DNA from: Candidatus Latescibacterota bacterium
GTDB taxonomy: Bacteria; JAAXHH01
Length of the DNA stretch: 64,000 nt
Direction of reading: 5' to 3'
Assembly: GCA_012270975.1 (NCBI GenBank)
Contig: JAAXHH010000141.1
Coordinates: 186,335 to 250,334, forward strand
In this document: in pieces, positions 1 through 7,896 of the stretch
Numbering within the stretch: the stretch's first letter is position 1
Layout: every line of letters begins with the position of its first letter
Position numbers and translations under genes: made by a program
The notes under the pieces: model-generated
What the model was told of the DNA's origin: nothing
The model's input: only the letters and a program-made list of their open reading frames with translations
Database searches by the model: none

Positions 1-991
1 AAAAGGTGCTGATCGTCTTTTCGCAGAGCTCCACCAGGTGGGAAGTGTTGGAGGAGTTGTAACCGCCGACCACGAGGGCTACATCCGCTCCCCTTTCGAT
101 CATGGCGTAGGTGGCGTTCTGATTCTCGTTGCTCGCGTAGCACAGGGTATCCGAGGTGTCGGCGAAATGATCGGCGATGCGCTCGGCGCCGTACAACTCC
201 TCCAGCGCCTCTTTGATCAGGCGCGCAATCTCGTGGGTCTCGCTGGCGAGCATGGTAGTCTGGTTGATCACGCCCACGCGGTTCAGATGGAGCGTGGGAT
301 CGAACCCCTCGGAGCAGTTTTCTCCAAACACCTCGTAGAACCGTTCCCGGCTTTGCCTGCCGGTGATGATATCGGCGAGGATGAGGGTCTCTTCCCGGTC
401 CCGGACGACCACGGTCGGCGCCTGCTGGACGCTGTGGGAAAAAGTCGCCCGCGTCTCTTCGTGCCGGGGTTTACCGTGAATGACGACCGTGAATCCCTGC
501 TGGCCGATCTGCCCGCCCCGGGTCCAGACCTTCTCGACGAAGGGGCAGGTCGTGTCGTAGGTACAGAAGTCGATTCCCCGGCGGGTCAGCATCTCCTTGA
601 CTTCCACCGTGGTGCCGAAGGCGGGAACGACGACCAGGTCGGCCGGGGTCAGTTCATCCCACGGAATGAGCTGCTCGCCCAGCGTAGTGTGTATAAACTG
701 AATGCCCCGTGCTTTCAGGTCGGCATTGACGTTAGGGTTGTGGATCATCTCGCTGAGCAGAAAGATCCGCTTGTCCGGATTTTCCTCCAGCGTCTTGTAG
801 ACGATTTCGATGGCGTTTTCCACGCCGTAGCAGAACCCGAAATGCCGGGCGAAAATGAACCGGACGCTGCCGAAATCCAGCATGGTGGGCGCCAGGTCCT
901 TCTTCTTGGGATCGACAAGCCGCCGTCCCTGCTTGATCCGCGAGGTGATCTCGCTCTTGTAGTAACTGGGGATATCGAACTGGCGCGCCAT
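1..991 (-). CDS. ispH: 4-hydroxy-3-methylbut-2-enyl diphosphate reductase, 3' end cut by window edge
   Basis: Last enzyme of the MEP isoprenoid pathway: it reductively dehydrates HMBPP to IPP and DMAPP using a [4Fe-4S] cluster in the cytoplasm. I read 330 codons from the ATG at 991 to the window edge with no stop. The three cluster cysteines are visible: C54 in RHFGFCYGVENA, C149 in DTTCPFVEKVW and C284 in DTLCYASNEN. The extended N-terminus and the RHFGFC motif fit the longer cyanobacterial/plant-type IspH (about 400 residues), so perhaps 60-70 residues lie outside the window. A sigma-70-like promoter sits just upstream (1030-1058). The opposite strand holds a long open frame here, but it is a GC-driven shadow. 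Confidence 0.93.
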   Translation of the reverse strand, partial: MARQFDIPSYYKSEITSRIKQGRRLVDPKKKDLAPTMLDFGSVRFIFARHFGFCYGVENAIEIVYKTLEENPDKRIFLLSEMIHNPNVNADLKARGIQFIHTTLGEQLIPWDELTPADLVVVPAFGTTVEVKEMLTRRGIDFCTYDTTCPFVEKVWTRGGQIGQQGFTVVIHGKPRHEETRATFSHSVQQAPTVVVRDREETLILADIITGRQSRERFYEVFGENCSEGFDPTLHLNRVGVINQTTMLASETHEIARLIKEALEELYGAERIADHFADTSDTLCYASNENQNATYAMIERGADVALVVGGYNSSNTSHLVELCEKTISTF

Positions 992-1029
992 CGCTAAGCC
1001 CTTGTGGATGTGGTCTTTACCGATACTCT

Positions 1030-1058
1030 AATCTAACACGAAGAACCCGTCGGGGCAA
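1030..1058 (-). promoter_or_regulatory. Predicted sigma-70 promoter of ispH
   Basis: On the minus strand TTGCCC (1053-1058), a 17-bp spacer and TAGATT (1030-1035). A start point near 1023 would give a leader of about 30 nt before the ispH ATG at 991. Called from consensus and spacing only. Confidence 0.5.
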
Positions 1059-1076
1059 CTGTTTTGGCTCCCGTGG

Positions 1077-2261
1077 CTAAATGCGGTGCGCGAGGGTCTC
1101 GTCGATGTGCTTTTTGAGATATACCGTGAAGGGGGTGCCCCCGGTGCCGACATGCCCCTTGTTCTCCCGCTGGCCGGGCTTGAGCACATACAGCGCCGCG
1201 TACTCGATGTGCAGCCGCCGGAATTCGTACAGGGCTTCCACCGCGGCGTTGTAGGCGCTCCGCAATCCCGGCAGTTCGTTTCCGTGCTGCAGGGCAAGCT
1301 CCCGGGCGGATGGTCCGCGTTCCACGGCTTCGATGAAACAGCGGTCTTGCACGGGCATGTAATCGCGCATTTCCATCAGGTATGCCCGCATTTCATCGTA
1401 GCCATGCTCGATCCCGAGAAACCCGTCCACGGCGTAAATGACGGCGCTCTGCGCCCCGGTTTCTCCGCGGAACTGCCGGGGCCTGCCCCCATAGGCTTCC
1501 ACGCCCGTATATACCATGCCGTCGGGCAGCTCCGGGTTGTTCTTCCAACCGAACATGTACGGCCTGATCCGGTGGTAGTACGTATTCGGATCGCACCGTT
1601 CCGTCATCCGCTCCAGGATCGCCCGCATTTCGTGGAGCGTATCTGTCACGGTTTCCAGGCATCGGATTGCCACCTCCGTCTCCCCCCGGGACACCGCTTC
1701 CCGGCCGGGGACCAGCACGGCAAGCGCGCGGCCCGCGACGGCCTCGATATGCACGTGGATGGTGACGAACCACTCTTCGTCCATGCCGCCGAAGAAATTC
1801 TGGATCATGTGGAGATTGCCGACCTCGACGGGGCCCTGGCGGTTGAAGCGCCGCCAGTTGAACATGACCTGGGAGGCGTAGGTCAGCATGGGCGGGCGGC
1901 CGAGCCGGCAGGCCACACCGTACCACGCCAGGGCCAGGTTTCTGGGGATGGCAGTGGCTACCGGGTGATCGGGGGCGAAGACGCACAGGTTGGCCAGGAA
2001 GGACAGCAGGCTCATAGCCCGTTCATGCTCGGCGAGCGTATCCAGCCGGTCCAGTGGAAACGGGGGCAGGTCCTCCACGACGGGGCGGATGTGCCGTGAC
2101 AGGGCCAGCTTGGGCAGCGCGTCACCGGTTTGTTCCCAGTATTCAAAAGGTTCGGACAGGCGGTTAAGCGGGTCTTCGGGAGGAAGAAAGCCGTGGGTAA
2201 AGTCACGGGCGCCGGGAGACATTAAAGAGGCATAGAGGGGATCTGCCCTTTCCTGTGTCAT
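1077..2261 (-). CDS. Indoleamine 2,3-dioxygenase family protein
   Basis: Heme-dependent dioxygenase expected to open the indole ring of tryptophan to N-formylkynurenine. The 394-residue length matches the family. Visible family signatures are YYHRIRPYMFGW (228-239; the Y/R positions line the substrate pocket in the human enzyme), GAQSAVIYAVDGFLGIEH (269-286), MRDYMPVQDRCF (298-309), the proximal heme histidine H351 in RRLHIEYAALYV, and the C-terminal GTGGTPF loop (372-378). The start ATG has GGAGG a few bases upstream. No kynureninase, formamidase or kynurenine monooxygenase gene is in the window, so the fate of the product is unknown. It lies downstream of the DUF362 gene in the same direction and may share its transcript. 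Confidence 0.88.
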   Translation of the reverse strand: MTQERADPLYASLMSPGARDFTHGFLPPEDPLNRLSEPFEYWEQTGDALPKLALSRHIRPVVEDLPPFPLDRLDTLAEHERAMSLLSFLANLCVFAPDHPVATAIPRNLALAWYGVACRLGRPPMLTYASQVMFNWRRFNRQGPVEVGNLHMIQNFFGGMDEEWFVTIHVHIEAVAGRALAVLVPGREAVSRGETEVAIRCLETVTDTLHEMRAILERMTERCDPNTYYHRIRPYMFGWKNNPELPDGMVYTGVEAYGGRPRQFRGETGAQSAVIYAVDGFLGIEHGYDEMRAYLMEMRDYMPVQDRCFIEAVERGPSARELALQHGNELPGLRSAYNAAVEALYEFRRLHIEYAALYVLKPGQRENKGHVGTGGTPFTVYLKKHIDETLAHRI

Positions 2262-2303
2262 GGGAGGCCCTCCAGATAACCGTCCAGTCGAGCGATCCGG
2301 CCG

Positions 2304-2377
2304 AATCGTCAGGCCGCGACCTGGAAGTCCCAGGCGTTCGGATCGTCAGGCCGTGATCTGGAAATCTTCGGCGTTCG
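2304..2377. repeat. 37-bp tandem duplication covering the DUF362 stop codon
   Basis: Two adjacent 37-bp copies (2304-2340 and 2341-2377) match at about 30 of 37 positions. The right copy is the genuine 3' end of the DUF362 gene, ending NAEDFQITA-stop. The left copy lies past the stop and still reads NAWDFQVAA-stop in its own register. The duplication therefore includes the termination codon. Confidence 0.85.
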
Positions 2378-3428
2378 GATCGTACTCGTCGAACAGGTCT
2401 TTCTTGTGGTAATCCGCGGGGATATCCCGGTACACCTCGAAAGGCGGATCGGCCTTGAACAGATCGGGGTCGATCAACCCGGCCACCTCGCCGTCCCGAA
2501 CCTGGTATACGTCCACTTCGTCGATCGAGGGCGGACAAAGCCCCCGGTCGATCCCGATCTGAAGATATACCAGGTTCGCCGGTTCGAATCCCATTAGATG
2601 GGCCGCCACGAGGTCCACCGCGGCCATGGACTGCCCGGCGACTACGAGGCCGCAAGGGAAATTGCGGCCCTGGTAGAAGGCGTTGCCGTCCCGTCCCACA
2701 ATGCCCTCTACCACGTTGAAGTCAGGTTGGCAGGCCAGGTAAACGTCCCAGTGCATATGGGCGATGGTCCGCTGCCAGGCTTCGTGGTCCTCGACGCGCA
2801 TCCATGCCCGCCCCTGCTTCTTCCTGTCGTCTCGTCCGAACGTGGCGCGCCACGCGTCGGAGCACAGGTGCCTTTCCGTGACCGGAATCATGACGCCCTG
2901 CTGGTTCTTGCCGCACAACGTGACCACGCCCAGGTTGTGGGTCTTCAGCTTCGGCACGTTGATGTAGAATACGTTGTCCGCGGCTGCCCACCGGGAAATC
3001 CCGATGTTGTGGAGCTGCACCGTATTGCCCGGCGTAACGCGCACGTTACCGAAGTCCGCCAGTTCCAGCAACCGCACCCGCTTCTCGCGCGACATTTCCG
3101 TGTAGCCGCTGCGCGCCCAGGCCAGATCACGCTGGGCCTGGGAAGTCAGCCTGCTGGTCGCTTCACCTACGTACATCTCTTCGACTGGAACGCCCGCGTC
3201 CTCGACGAAGTAATCGATGAGTCCTGCCACGAAGGCCGGATGGGTGACGATGCCGCTGTTTCGGGGAGCGCCGGCCGTGACGTTGGGTTTCATCATCACG
3301 GCCCGGTTTCCTGGATCGACGTTCAACGCCCGCAGCATTTCACGGGCCGGGACCGCGAAGGCCGCGTCGTTCAACGCTTTTTCTCCGGTCAATCGATTCT
3401 TCAGGATGTACACGTCGGGTCTGGCCAT
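2346..3428 (-). CDS. DUF362 domain-containing protein
   Basis: The 360-residue product starts MARPDVYILKNR and carries the DUF362 pattern: VMMKPNVT near 50, NVPKLKTHN near 195, and GRDGNAFYQG further on. The biochemical role of DUF362 proteins is not firmly established; some are fused to or associated with ferredoxin-like domains, but none is seen here. I chose the ATG at 3428 because AGAGG lies about 9 nt upstream and because a longer frame reaching 3542 would run into the preceding dehydrogenase gene. The start is 17 bp past the stop of that gene, so the two are probably cotranscribed. The 3' end is tandemly duplicated (2304-2377). Confidence 0.85.
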   Translation of the reverse strand: MARPDVYILKNRLTGEKALNDAAFAVPAREMLRALNVDPGNRAVMMKPNVTAGAPRNSGIVTHPAFVAGLIDYFVEDAGVPVEEMYVGEATSRLTSQAQRDLAWARSGYTEMSREKRVRLLELADFGNVRVTPGNTVQLHNIGISRWAAADNVFYINVPKLKTHNLGVVTLCGKNQQGVMIPVTERHLCSDAWRATFGRDDRKKQGRAWMRVEDHEAWQRTIAHMHWDVYLACQPDFNVVEGIVGRDGNAFYQGRNFPCGLVVAGQSMAAVDLVAAHLMGFEPANLVYLQIGIDRGLCPPSIDEVDVYQVRDGEVAGLIDPDLFKADPPFEVYRDIPADYHKKDLFDEYDPNAEDFQITA

Positions 3429-3445
3429 CTTCGCATCCTCTATGC

Positions 3446-4912
3446 TCAAGCCCACCGGCTCATGGTGACTTTCTGCCGCGTATAGAAGGCAAAACCTTCC
3501 TTGCCCTGGACGTGCAGGTCGCCGTAGAAGGATCCGTTCCATCCCGAAAACGGAAAGAACGCCATCGGCGCCGGCACGCCGACGTTGATGCCGACCATGC
3601 CCGCGCTCACCTTGTGCCTGAAGTTTCTGGCGGCCTTTCCGTCGCCCGTGAACAGGACGGCGGCGTTACCGAACCCGCTCTGGTTGCAGGCTTTAATGCC
3701 CTCATCCAGGCTGTCGGTGCGTATTACGGACAGTACCGGACCGAAAATCTCTTCCCGGACGATTTTCATACCCGTTGCCGCGCCGTCGAATATCGTGGGT
3801 CCCAGGTAGAAGCCATCCGGCGTTTCCGGCACTTCAACGTCCCGTCCGTCGCGGTAGAGCGAGGCACCGTCCGACAGGCCGGACGCGATGTAGCCGTGGA
3901 CCTTGTCCAGGTGCTGGCGGGTGACGACCGGCCCCATGTCCACCTCCGGGTTGCGGTCCGTCGGCCCGACTTTCATTCCGTCCAGCGCTTCGCGCAGCGG
4001 CGGCAGCACGCGCTGTGCGGCTTCGTCCACGGCAACGGCCACGCTGCCCGCCATGCACCGCTCTCCGGCACATCCGTACACCGAGCCGATCAGGGCATCT
4101 ACGGTGAAGGCGGGGTCCGCGTCGGGCAGGATCACCATGTAGTTCTTGGCGCCGCCGGCCGACTGCACGCGCTTGCCGTGAGCGGTCGCGGTCTGGTAGA
4201 CATGCTTCGCCACGGGCGAGGATCCGACGAAGGAAACGGCGTCGATGCCTGGATGGGTGCAGAGTCCGTTGACCACGTCCACGCCGCCGTGGACCAGGTT
4301 CATCACGCCGGGCGGCAACCCGGCGTGCTCCAGCAGTTCGACGAGCCGAATGGCTGTCAGCGGTACCTTCTCGGAAGGCTTGAGTACGAAGGTGTTGCCG
4401 CAGACGATGGCGATGGGATACATCCACATGGGCACCATGGCGGGAAAGTTGAAGGGGGAAATCCCCGCGCAGACCCCTACGGGCTGCCGGATGGTGTCGC
4501 AGTCTATCCCGCTGGCGATCTGTTCGAGGGAGTCCCCCATGAGCAGGGTCGGCGCCCCGCAGGCGAACTCCACCACTTCGATGCCCCGGCGCACGGATCC
4601 CCGGGCTTCTTCCAGGGTCTTGCCGTGCTCGCGCGTGACCATCTGCGACAGCTCTTCAAAATGTTCTTCGAGCAGGTGCACGTAACGAAACAATATCCTG
4701 GCCCGATCGACAACGGGGGTCGCGGACCAATCGGGCAGGGCTTTCCGTGCCGCTCGGACCGCTGCGTCGACTTCGGAGGCACCGCACATGGGAGTCCTCG
4801 CGATCACGCTGCCATCGGACGGATTGTATACCGGTTCCGTGGCTACGTCGGCCGCGTCGGTCCAGCTTCCGTCGATAAACAGTGGACATCCATTTATATC
4901 CTTAATGCTCAT
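3446..4912 (-). CDS. mmsA: CoA-acylating methylmalonate-semialdehyde dehydrogenase
   Basis: Cytoplasmic aldehyde dehydrogenase-fold enzyme that oxidises methylmalonate or malonate semialdehyde to propionyl- or acetyl-CoA with NAD+ and CoA (valine, beta-alanine or inositol breakdown). Length is 488 residues, as usual. The nucleophile is C286 in GCAGERCMAG. The usual ALDH glutamate motif (LELGGK) is replaced by SAGGAKNYMV at 251-260, as in other MMSDHs, which hand the acyl group to CoA instead of water. The GISPFNFPAMVP stretch (150-161) is also typical. SD GAGGAAG precedes the ATG. A Gfo/Idh oxidoreductase lies upstream and DUF362 downstream in the same direction. The pairing recalls iolA and iolG but no other inositol genes are present. 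Confidence 0.92.
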   Translation of the reverse strand: MSIKDINGCPLFIDGSWTDAADVATEPVYNPSDGSVIARTPMCGASEVDAAVRAARKALPDWSATPVVDRARILFRYVHLLEEHFEELSQMVTREHGKTLEEARGSVRRGIEVVEFACGAPTLLMGDSLEQIASGIDCDTIRQPVGVCAGISPFNFPAMVPMWMYPIAIVCGNTFVLKPSEKVPLTAIRLVELLEHAGLPPGVMNLVHGGVDVVNGLCTHPGIDAVSFVGSSPVAKHVYQTATAHGKRVQSAGGAKNYMVILPDADPAFTVDALIGSVYGCAGERCMAGSVAVAVDEAAQRVLPPLREALDGMKVGPTDRNPEVDMGPVVTRQHLDKVHGYIASGLSDGASLYRDGRDVEVPETPDGFYLGPTIFDGAATGMKIVREEIFGPVLSVIRTDSLDEGIKACNQSGFGNAAVLFTGDGKAARNFRHKVSAGMVGINVGVPAPMAFFPFSGWNGSFYGDLHVQGKEGFAFYTRQKVTMSRWA

Positions 4913-4989
4913 GTTCTTCCTCTATGTCTTCCAAGATACGTGTTACGCGATACAGTTGAATGCAGTTTCCTGCGATTACATGCAAGCAA

Positions 4990-5979
4990 TCAGCCGACCG
5001 TTTCGGGCTTTCCGCTTTCGGCCGACTTGTAGGCCGCCTCGGTCAACTGCACCACCCGCAGGCCGCAGATCGGCGGGGCCTGCACTTCCGACTCGCCCAG
5101 TATGGCCTCGATGAAGTTGTCCGCGGGAGGTTTACCGCGTCCGGGGGTCTGCGGCAAGCGGATGTCCTCCCCTTTTTGGTGAACGAACAGGGGTTCCGAC
5201 GCGCCGAACCGCATCACGCCCTCTGTGCCGTAAAAGGTGAATTCCTCCCGCCATTCCGGTGACATGGAGGTGTAGGACAGGTTGCCGACAGCACCGTTCG
5301 TAAACTCCACCGAAATTGCCGTATTCACGTCGACGAAAGTGCCTTCCGGGTTGATGAAGGCGTGGACGGACTTAGGTTCCAGTCCCGTCGTCCACAGCAG
5401 GATGTCATTGATGTGGCTGCCCGTGTCCATGAAATGGCCGCCGCCCGAAAGCTCGGGATCCGCGCGCCAGGAGGCGCCGGGGCTGAAAATCCCCAGGCAG
5501 TCCTGGGCGATGATGACGTGGACGAGGCGCACATCTCCGATGGTCCCTTCCGCGATCATTTCCCGGGCCTTGATGAATTTTCCCTCGCCATGGCGCTGGT
5601 AGGCGACGGCAAGTACCTTACCGGCCCGTTCGGAATACTCAATGAAGTCCCTGGCGTCTCGCGTCGTCGTCGCCATGGGCTTTTCCACGAGGACGTGCAG
5701 TCCCGCCTCCAGGCTGGTCCGTACCTGGTCCGCGTGCCGGGTATGGGGCGTGGCGATGACGATCCCGTCCAGTTCTTCCGATTCGATCATCGCTTCGAGC
5801 GCCGCGTAGTGATTCAACCCCTGCGCCGCCGGCCCCAGGGTCTTCTCCAGCCGGTTCATCGCGACCGGGTCGGTATCGAAAAGGGATACGACCCGGGTAT
5901 CTTCACGGGCGGACAGCAATCGGGCGTGGTGGCCGCCCATGCCGCCAGCGCCCGCGATGCCAATTCGGAGTATTGACAT
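4990..5979 (-). CDS. Gfo/Idh/MocA family oxidoreductase
   Basis: NAD(P)-dependent sugar or cyclitol dehydrogenase family. The 329-residue product has the Rossmann motif GIAGAGGMGG (7-16), the catalytic EKP motif (99-101, VLVEKPMA) and the typical C-terminal alpha/beta domain. The substrate cannot be read from sequence. I chose the ATG at 5979 (MSILRIGIAG) because GAGG lies about 10 nt upstream. A longer frame to 6045 adds residues that are not family-like. A good promoter is at 6070-6098. It probably heads the unit running through mmsA and DUF362. Confidence 0.88.
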   Translation of the reverse strand: MSILRIGIAGAGGMGGHHARLLSAREDTRVVSLFDTDPVAMNRLEKTLGPAAQGLNHYAALEAMIESEELDGIVIATPHTRHADQVRTSLEAGLHVLVEKPMATTTRDARDFIEYSERAGKVLAVAYQRHGEGKFIKAREMIAEGTIGDVRLVHVIIAQDCLGIFSPGASWRADPELSGGGHFMDTGSHINDILLWTTGLEPKSVHAFINPEGTFVDVNTAISVEFTNGAVGNLSYTSMSPEWREEFTFYGTEGVMRFGASEPLFVHQKGEDIRLPQTPGRGKPPADNFIEAILGESEVQAPPICGLRVVQLTEAAYKSAESGKPETVG

Positions 5980-6069
5980 ATAGCGTGATCCTCGATGGTA
6001 AAGGGTCGTCCTGCCTTTGTAGATCGGGAAACCGGCCTGGTCCATGCGGACCGTTTCCGGCGATGGTTC

Positions 6070-6098
6070 ACTATAAAAGCGGGGCGTTTAAAGATCAA
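6070..6098 (-). promoter_or_regulatory. Predicted sigma-70 promoter of the Gfo/Idh-mmsA unit
   Basis: On the minus strand TTGATC (6093-6098), a 17-bp spacer and TATAGT (6070-6075), giving a leader of roughly 85 nt before 5979. It is divergent from the plus-strand promoter at 6118-6147. Confidence 0.6.
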
Positions 6099-6117
6099 GG
6101 AACAAAATGGAAAGTGC

Positions 6118-6147
6118 TTGACACTCGATCGAGCCCGCTTTTAGGTT
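6118..6147 (+). promoter_or_regulatory. Possible promoter of the AGCS symporter gene
   Basis: TTGACA (6118-6123), an 18-bp spacer and TAGGTT (6142-6147). The -35 is perfect and the -10 is weak. The same TAGGTT -10 appears in the promoter proposed for the APC permease at 29911-29939. Confidence 0.4.
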
Positions 6148-6189
6148 GGCCTTCGATGTCTGCCCCTTCACCATCACACGGAACACCTC

Positions 6190-7557
6190 ATGGAAAACAC
6201 GCTTCTTGACTACGTCGGCGACGTGCAGGCCCTGGTTTGGGGATTGCCCATGCTGGTGCTGCTGGGCGGTACGGGCCTTTATCTGACGGTGCTGCTGAAA
6301 GGCGTGCAGTTCCGTTCCCTGTGTCACGCGCTCTACCTGGCCTTCGTCAGACGCCGGGAAACCGGGGCAGATGGCGATATCAGCCACTTCCAGGCCCTGA
6401 TGACCGCGCTGGCGGCGACCGTCGGTACGGGTAACATTGCGGGCGTGGCTACGGCCATCGCGGCCGGGGGGCCCGGCGCGCTCTTCTGGATGTGGATGAC
6501 GGGCCTGGTGGGCATGGCCACGAAGTACTCGGAAGCGGTCCTGTCGGTCAAGTACCGCGAGACGGATTCCAAGGGGCTTATGAAGGGCGGCCCCATGTAC
6601 TACATCTCCAACGCCATGGGATGGAAGTGGATGGGGGGCGCCTACGCGCTGTTCGCGGCGCTCGCGGCCTTCGGCATCGGCAACATGACCCAGTCGAATT
6701 CCATGGCCGACGTGCTCCAGAGCAGCTTCGGCGTGGACCCCTGGATCACCGGAATCGTCTTGATGATCGGTACGGGCCTGGTCCTGATCGGCGGGATAAA
6801 GAGCATCGGGCGGGCGGCCAGCCTGATCGTCCCCACAATGATCGTGCTGTACATCCTCGGCGGACTTACCGCCATCCTGATGAACGCCTCGGCGATCCCG
6901 GGCATCTTCGAGCTCGTGGTCACCCACGCGTTCACACCCGCCGCGGCCGCCGGGGGCTTCGCGGGCGCGATGGTACGGCAGGCGGTCCAGTTCGGCGTGG
7001 CCAGAGGCATCTTCTCCAACGAATCGGGCCTGGGCAGCGCGGGCATCGCCGCCGCGGCCGCACAGACGAAAGATCCGGTCACGCAGGCCCTGGTATCCAT
7101 GACCCAGACCTTCATCGACACCCTGGTGGTGTGCACGATCACCGGTTTCACCATCATCGGTACGGGGGTCTGGCTGTCGGGCGACACGGGCGCACCGCTC
7201 ACCGCCGCGGCCTTCACCGCCGGATTGCCGGGAGGATTCGGCGGCTACCTGGTCGCCGTGGGCCTGGTACTGTTCGCCTACTCGACCATCCTGGGCTGGA
7301 GCTACTACGGCGAGAAATCGGTCGTATACCTGCTCGGCGAACGCTCCGCGCTACCTTACCGCACGCTGTTCTGCCTCTTCGTCGGCATCGGCGCCGTATC
7401 GGAACTGGAACTGGTCTGGGGGGTTTCCGATATCATGAACGGCCTCATGGCCTTCCCCAACCTGGTCGCACTGCTCTTCCTTTCTCCCATCGTCGCCACG
7501 GAAACCCGGCGGTACATCGCCGGGCGGCGTGATGCCGCGCCATCGAGTGGACCATGA
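6190..7557 (+). CDS. Alanine/glycine:cation symporter (AGCS family)
   Basis: Inner-membrane sodium-coupled importer of alanine or glycine. The 455-residue protein has about ten or eleven hydrophobic helices. Family hallmarks are the N-terminal [29 protein letters not shown] near residue 77-90, the [10 protein letters not shown] loop near 277, and a conserved GWSYYGEKS near 370. The start ATG at 6190 lies at the beginning of the hydrophobic domain, as in homologues. It is followed after a 126-nt gap by the DUF3311/SSS pair on the same strand, so this is the first gene of a long transport block. Individual substrate specificity is inferred from family only. Confidence 0.9.
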   Translation: MENTLLDYVGDVQALVWGLPMLVLLGGTGLYLTVLLKGVQFRSLCHALYLAFVRRRETGADGDISHFQALMTALAATVGTGNIAGVATAIAAGGPGALFWMWMTGLVGMATKYSEAVLSVKYRETDSKGLMKGGPMYYISNAMGWKWMGGAYALFAALAAFGIGNMTQSNSMADVLQSSFGVDPWITGIVLMIGTGLVLIGGIKSIGRAASLIVPTMIVLYILGGLTAILMNASAIPGIFELVVTHAFTPAAAAGGFAGAMVRQAVQFGVARGIFSNESGLGSAGIAAAAAQTKDPVTQALVSMTQTFIDTLVVCTITGFTIIGTGVWLSGDTGAPLTAAAFTAGLPGGFGGYLVAVGLVLFAYSTILGWSYYGEKSVVYLLGERSALPYRTLFCLFVGIGAVSELELVWGVSDIMNGLMAFPNLVALLFLSPIVATETRRYIAGRRDAAPSSGP

Positions 7558-7683
7558 CCACTGCATCCTGAGGCAACGCACGATAGCCGCGTGACCACGG
7601 CGCGCGCGTAGCCATCGCGATTGACCGGACAGCCTGTTCTCACGGACAACATGGCCGGCCCGCACAGCCTGGACAGACCAGCT

Positions 7684-7896
7684 ATGACGCGAAGACAGCA
7701 TAGGCGGATATTCTGGGTGCTCGTGGTCGTGCTGGCCGCGCTCCACGTCGATTTCTTCAACCACGGCATTTCCCCTCCACTGCTTTTCGGCTGGCTCCCC
7801 GTAGACCTGGCCTACCACGTCGCCTGGGTGATCGCAGCCGCCGCGCTCGTCCTCTACTTCACCCGATACGTATGGCGGGACTTCGATGGGTCCTGA
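7684..7896 (+). CDS. DUF3311-like small membrane protein, symporter partner
   Basis: About 70 residues with two transmembrane segments (IFWVLVVVLAALHV and VAWVIAAAALVLYF) separated by a short loop and followed by a TRYVWRDF tail. This matches the small DUF3311 proteins usually encoded directly in front of sodium:solute symporters, and the next gene is one. Its stop overlaps the symporter start by 11 nt, suggesting translational coupling. Upstream in-frame starts exist at 7651 (ATG) and 7621 (TTG). I chose 7684 because the protein then begins with basic residues right before the first helix. No strong Shine-Dalgarno is visible for any of them. Confidence 0.75.
   Translation: MTRRQHRRIFWVLVVVLAALHVDFFNHGISPPLLFGWLPVDLAYHVAWVIAAAALVLYFTRYVWRDFDGS

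Noticed and set aside
38-997. A 319-codon plus-strand open frame at the window start
   Set aside because: It is antisense to ispH, which has all three cluster cysteines; no family resemblance in the plus-strand frame.
3512-5032. A 506-codon plus-strand open frame
   Set aside because: Antisense to mmsA, no recognisable domains.
3446-6045. Inositol catabolic operon (iolA/iolG-like)
   Set aside because: Only the dehydrogenase pair is suggestive; iolB, iolC, iolD and iolE homologues are not adjacent, and both families have many other roles.
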